Below, piece after piece: positions 23,596-25,587 of a stretch of DNA of 25,587 nt. The stretch is from Lachnospiraceae bacterium UBA3801 (lineage in GTDB: Bacteria > Bacillota > Clostridia > Lachnospirales > Lachnospiraceae). The stretch's first letter is position 1, and each line of letters starts with the position of its first letter. Under the pieces are notes generated by a model. That model had not been told where the DNA came from, searched no databases, and saw only the letters and a list, made by a program, of their open reading frames with translations. The position numbers were made by a program, and so were the translations under genes. The DNA is taken from contig DFEN01000177.1 in NCBI GenBank assembly GCA_002368685.1, forward strand, positions 1-25,587. The letters run 5' to 3'.

Positions 23596-25587
23596 TTAGT
23601 CCTCGTCTGAAAGACCGTATCTTGTTTTAAGTTCGTCGGACAGCTCGGTTCCTCCGGTTATTTCCTTTGCTTTTGCAACGAGCTCTTCATTTGAATATCT
23701 ATCATAATAACCAATCTTATATTCTTCATAATTTGGATTTGAATAGGTTAAGAATCTATCAGTCTTTCTGTGGTATCCGAAGCAGTGCTCTATATAAGTT
23801 GTTTCAGTCCAGCTGTCTATATCTATTAGCCTTGTAAGATCCCCAGATTGGATATATAGATTAGAACCATCTTCACTGAATATGAACTCAGCTTTGTCTG
23901 TGCTGCCATAGTAGACAGAGGTTTCTGATTTACCTTTAATGTCCCCGGTAGTGGTGGAGTATCTATAAAATGATCCGTCTTCATATACAACAAGAAGCAG
24001 TTCTTCTTTTGATTTTTCTGGTTTATAGAAAGCCATACCAACAGGTTCTACGCCAGGACAGGCTATAGTGAACTTGGTACTTCCATCAGGTGTCACAAGC
24101 TGTATCTGAGATTTATCAGATATAGCGAAGGTCTTTTCATCACCACTGGCAGCGATAATACTTGTTTCCGTCCAGGATGCAGGAAGCCCCATTTCCTGAA
24201 TCTTGTCGTTCTTTGCATTTATGAAGAAGTCTCCTTCTTCATCGGCATAATATATAAGATTACTTTTCTCAAAATATGCAGGAGCCATTGTTGGAGCGTA
24301 TTTTTCTGTTGGAAGAGAGTACTCCTTGGTTTTGCCATTTTTGATATCTTGAACTACAACATAGTTGTCCTGGTAATCCTTGCTGTATGAATATGTTAAT
24401 TTTCCGTTTGAGAAGGAAGCAGTCTTCCCAGGATCATAATAAGATTCGCAAATATCAACGGAATCCATATCTCCCGTTGACATATTTACAGTTACCAGAT
24501 TGTAGCTGCCACTTGAGGAATTAGCTATGTAAAGCTTGCCCTCGTAGGCGCCAAGTATATCAAAGTTATAGGCGGAATCACCGTCTAACTCTAGCTGATG
24601 AATCTTTGAAGGATCTTCAAGATTATAAGCCAGTAGTCCAGGTTTATCATCTTCGGAAGTGATAATGGCTAGTACAGTTTCATCCATATAGGTGTCATTG
24701 TAAATGCGGCTTAGAGTTATTCCTTCTTTTATTTCCTTCCAGGACTTATCATATACATCCGTTCCATAGTAGATGATCTCACTGGTCATCTGCTTGTTGG
24801 CGTAGATTCCCTCATGTACGATAGCCTTTGATATATTATCAGTTAGATACTTGGTGTAAGCTGCTCCATCATCGTTTTCTGCCACAGGGTAAGCTATACC
24901 ACCTTCTTCTGTAATATAAACAGGAACTCCATCGCCGTCTCTATCACTAGCATCTATTATTGAATCATTTATATTATTTTCGTACTTAACTTCTCCTGAC
25001 TTTGTGTCATATACGGTAGCAATATTACCGCAGAAGTAACAAACTGACTTTGTTTCAGGTAGTGCCAGGAATCCGCTCTGAATCATTACATCATTACATA
25101 CAAAGTCAGCAGACCACACTTCACTGAGGTCGCTTGCCTTCAGGCATTTGATATCTGTATGATCAGCAGATAGTATGGAATTATTTCCAAAGGACATACT
25201 ACTATTCATTGCGTCCTTGGAATAAGCTACCATTACGTTATTATCATCTGCGAAGGCTACATCTCTGATCATATCCTCTGTTGAGTCAGCAAAGGATACT
25301 TTGCCGGAGTTTAAATCGACTACTCCGATATTGTAGGTAGACCAATCTACAAAGCCGGAAAATGCAATCTTTGTTCCATCTGGAGAAAGAGTCATGTCAT
25401 TTATAGTTATTCCTTCATTTTTGCCCATATCCAGCTGGATATTTTTTTCTACTTTTCCGTCCGCTGTATTTATTTTAGCGAGACCTCCGTTATCGAGTAG
25501 GATATATAAATACTTATCAGAGACGACAAAGGAATCTGCACTGGAATAGCAATCTTCAAAGGTATAAGTCCATTTTGCTTTTCCGCT
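23596..25587 (-). CDS. Beta-propeller (WD40/PQQ-like repeat) protein, 5'-partial
   Basis: The reading frame continues to the right edge (663 codons visible). The Met at 25428 is internal: the frame upstream of it reads on with propeller-like sequence such as SGKAKWTYTF and LYILLDNGGLAKI. Repeated blade-like units of about 40-60 residues include LSPDGTKIAFSG, NIGVVDLNSGKV, GLLAYNLEDPSKIHQLEL and FSEDGSNLYIQSG. These alternate strand-rich segments with SPDG- or GDL-type turns. The C-terminus leaves the repeats for a short helical tail, SNEELVAKAKEITGGTELSD, which resembles the tail of some WD40-containing multidomain proteins. In Lachnospiraceae such propellers are often the C-terminal half of long membrane or TIR-domain proteins, but the N-terminus lies outside the window, so that is conjecture. 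No catalytic motif is visible. Confidence 0.82.
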   Translation of the reverse strand, partial: SGKAKWTYTFEDCYSSADSFVVSDKYLYILLDNGGLAKINTADGKVEKNIQLDMGKNEGITINDMTLSPDGTKIAFSGFVDWSTYNIGVVDLNSGKVSFADSTEDMIRDVAFADDNNVMVAYSKDAMNSSMSFGNNSILSADHTDIKCLKASDLSEVWSADFVCNDVMIQSGFLALPETKSVCYFCGNIATVYDTKSGEVKYENNINDSIIDASDRDGDGVPVYITEEGGIAYPVAENDDGAAYTKYLTDNISKAIVHEGIYANKQMTSEIIYYGTDVYDKSWKEIKEGITLSRIYNDTYMDETVLAIITSEDDKPGLLAYNLEDPSKIHQLELDGDSAYNFDILGAYEGKLYIANSSSGSYNLVTVNMSTGDMDSVDICESYYDPGKTASFSNGKLTYSYSKDYQDNYVVVQDIKNGKTKEYSLPTEKYAPTMAPAYFEKSNLIYYADEEGDFFINAKNDKIQEMGLPASWTETSIIAASGDEKTFAISDKSQIQLVTPDGSTKFTIACPGVEPVGMAFYKPEKSKEELLLVVYEDGSFYRYSTTTGDIKGKSETSVYYGSTDKAEFIFSEDGSNLYIQSGDLTRLIDIDSWTETTYIEHCFGYHRKTDRFLTYSNPNYEEYKIGYYDRYSNEELVAKAKEITGGTELSDELKTRYGLSDED

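Overview
The window looks like a piece of chromosome from a strictly anaerobic, low-GC member of the Firmicutes, most likely a Lachnospiraceae relative (Butyrivibrio/Pseudobutyrivibrio/Lachnospira-like). That assignment is inference. It rests on the AT-rich sequence with heavy AGA and ATA codon use, Shine-Dalgarno sites of the AGGAG type, a class III (glycyl radical) ribonucleotide reductase, ferredoxin-type proteins, and a methionine synthase whose activation domain is a separate protein. No rRNA, tRNA, IS element, phage gene or CRISPR array is visible.

Layout. (1) 1-2441: the 3' part of nrdD, carrying a fused C-terminal redoxin, then a terminator and a thioredoxin-reductase-like flavoprotein that lacks the usual NADPH-recognition motif. 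(2) 2431-3654, minus strand: a membrane-anchored transglutaminase-like protein. (3) 3655-7400: a long leader holding a promoter, what I read as a yybP-ykoY (Mn2+) riboswitch with a 19-bp terminator, a second promoter and a palindrome, followed by an ABC ATPase and a large FtsX-type permease with a very acidic extracytoplasmic domain. (4) 7454-9585: a tightly overlapped operon of a hotdog thioesterase, an ABC ATPase and an ABC-2 permease. (5) 9596-11370: a diguanylate cyclase with three related N-terminal sensory units. (6) 11402-19247: a methionine/one-carbon/corrinoid neighbourhood. It holds metF, a minus-strand BtuCDF/FepBCD-type uptake system, and a plus-strand operon of an unknown membrane protein, a stand-alone MetH activation protein and a MetH without that domain. 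(7) 19225-20418, minus strand: an aldo/keto reductase with a C-terminal 2x[4Fe-4S] ferredoxin module. (8) 20606-23535: an amino acid:cation symporter followed by a DHH/DHHA1 phosphoesterase with an unrecognised C-terminal extension. (9) 23596-25587, minus strand: a beta-propeller-type protein that runs off the window.

How the parts connect. The methionine genes form a coherent set: MetF makes 5-methyl-THF, MetH transfers the methyl group through cobalamin, the in-trans activator would re-methylate oxidised cobalamin with AdoMet, and the nearby uptake system may bring in the corrinoid (iron chelates are an equal alternative). The nrdD-redoxin fusion and the unusual flavoprotein may form a reductant chain for anaerobic dNTP synthesis. 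The most unusual element is the Mn2+-riboswitch-like leader in front of an FtsX-type ABC transporter. Known targets of this riboswitch class are mostly other kinds of metal exporter, so this pair may be an undescribed metal-responsive transporter, unless the second promoter after the riboswitch uncouples them.

Three convergent gene pairs (trxB/transglutaminase, metF/ABC ATPase, metH/aldo-keto reductase) overlap tail to tail by 11, 11 and 23 bp. At least two plus-strand terminators appear to lie inside the opposing coding sequence.
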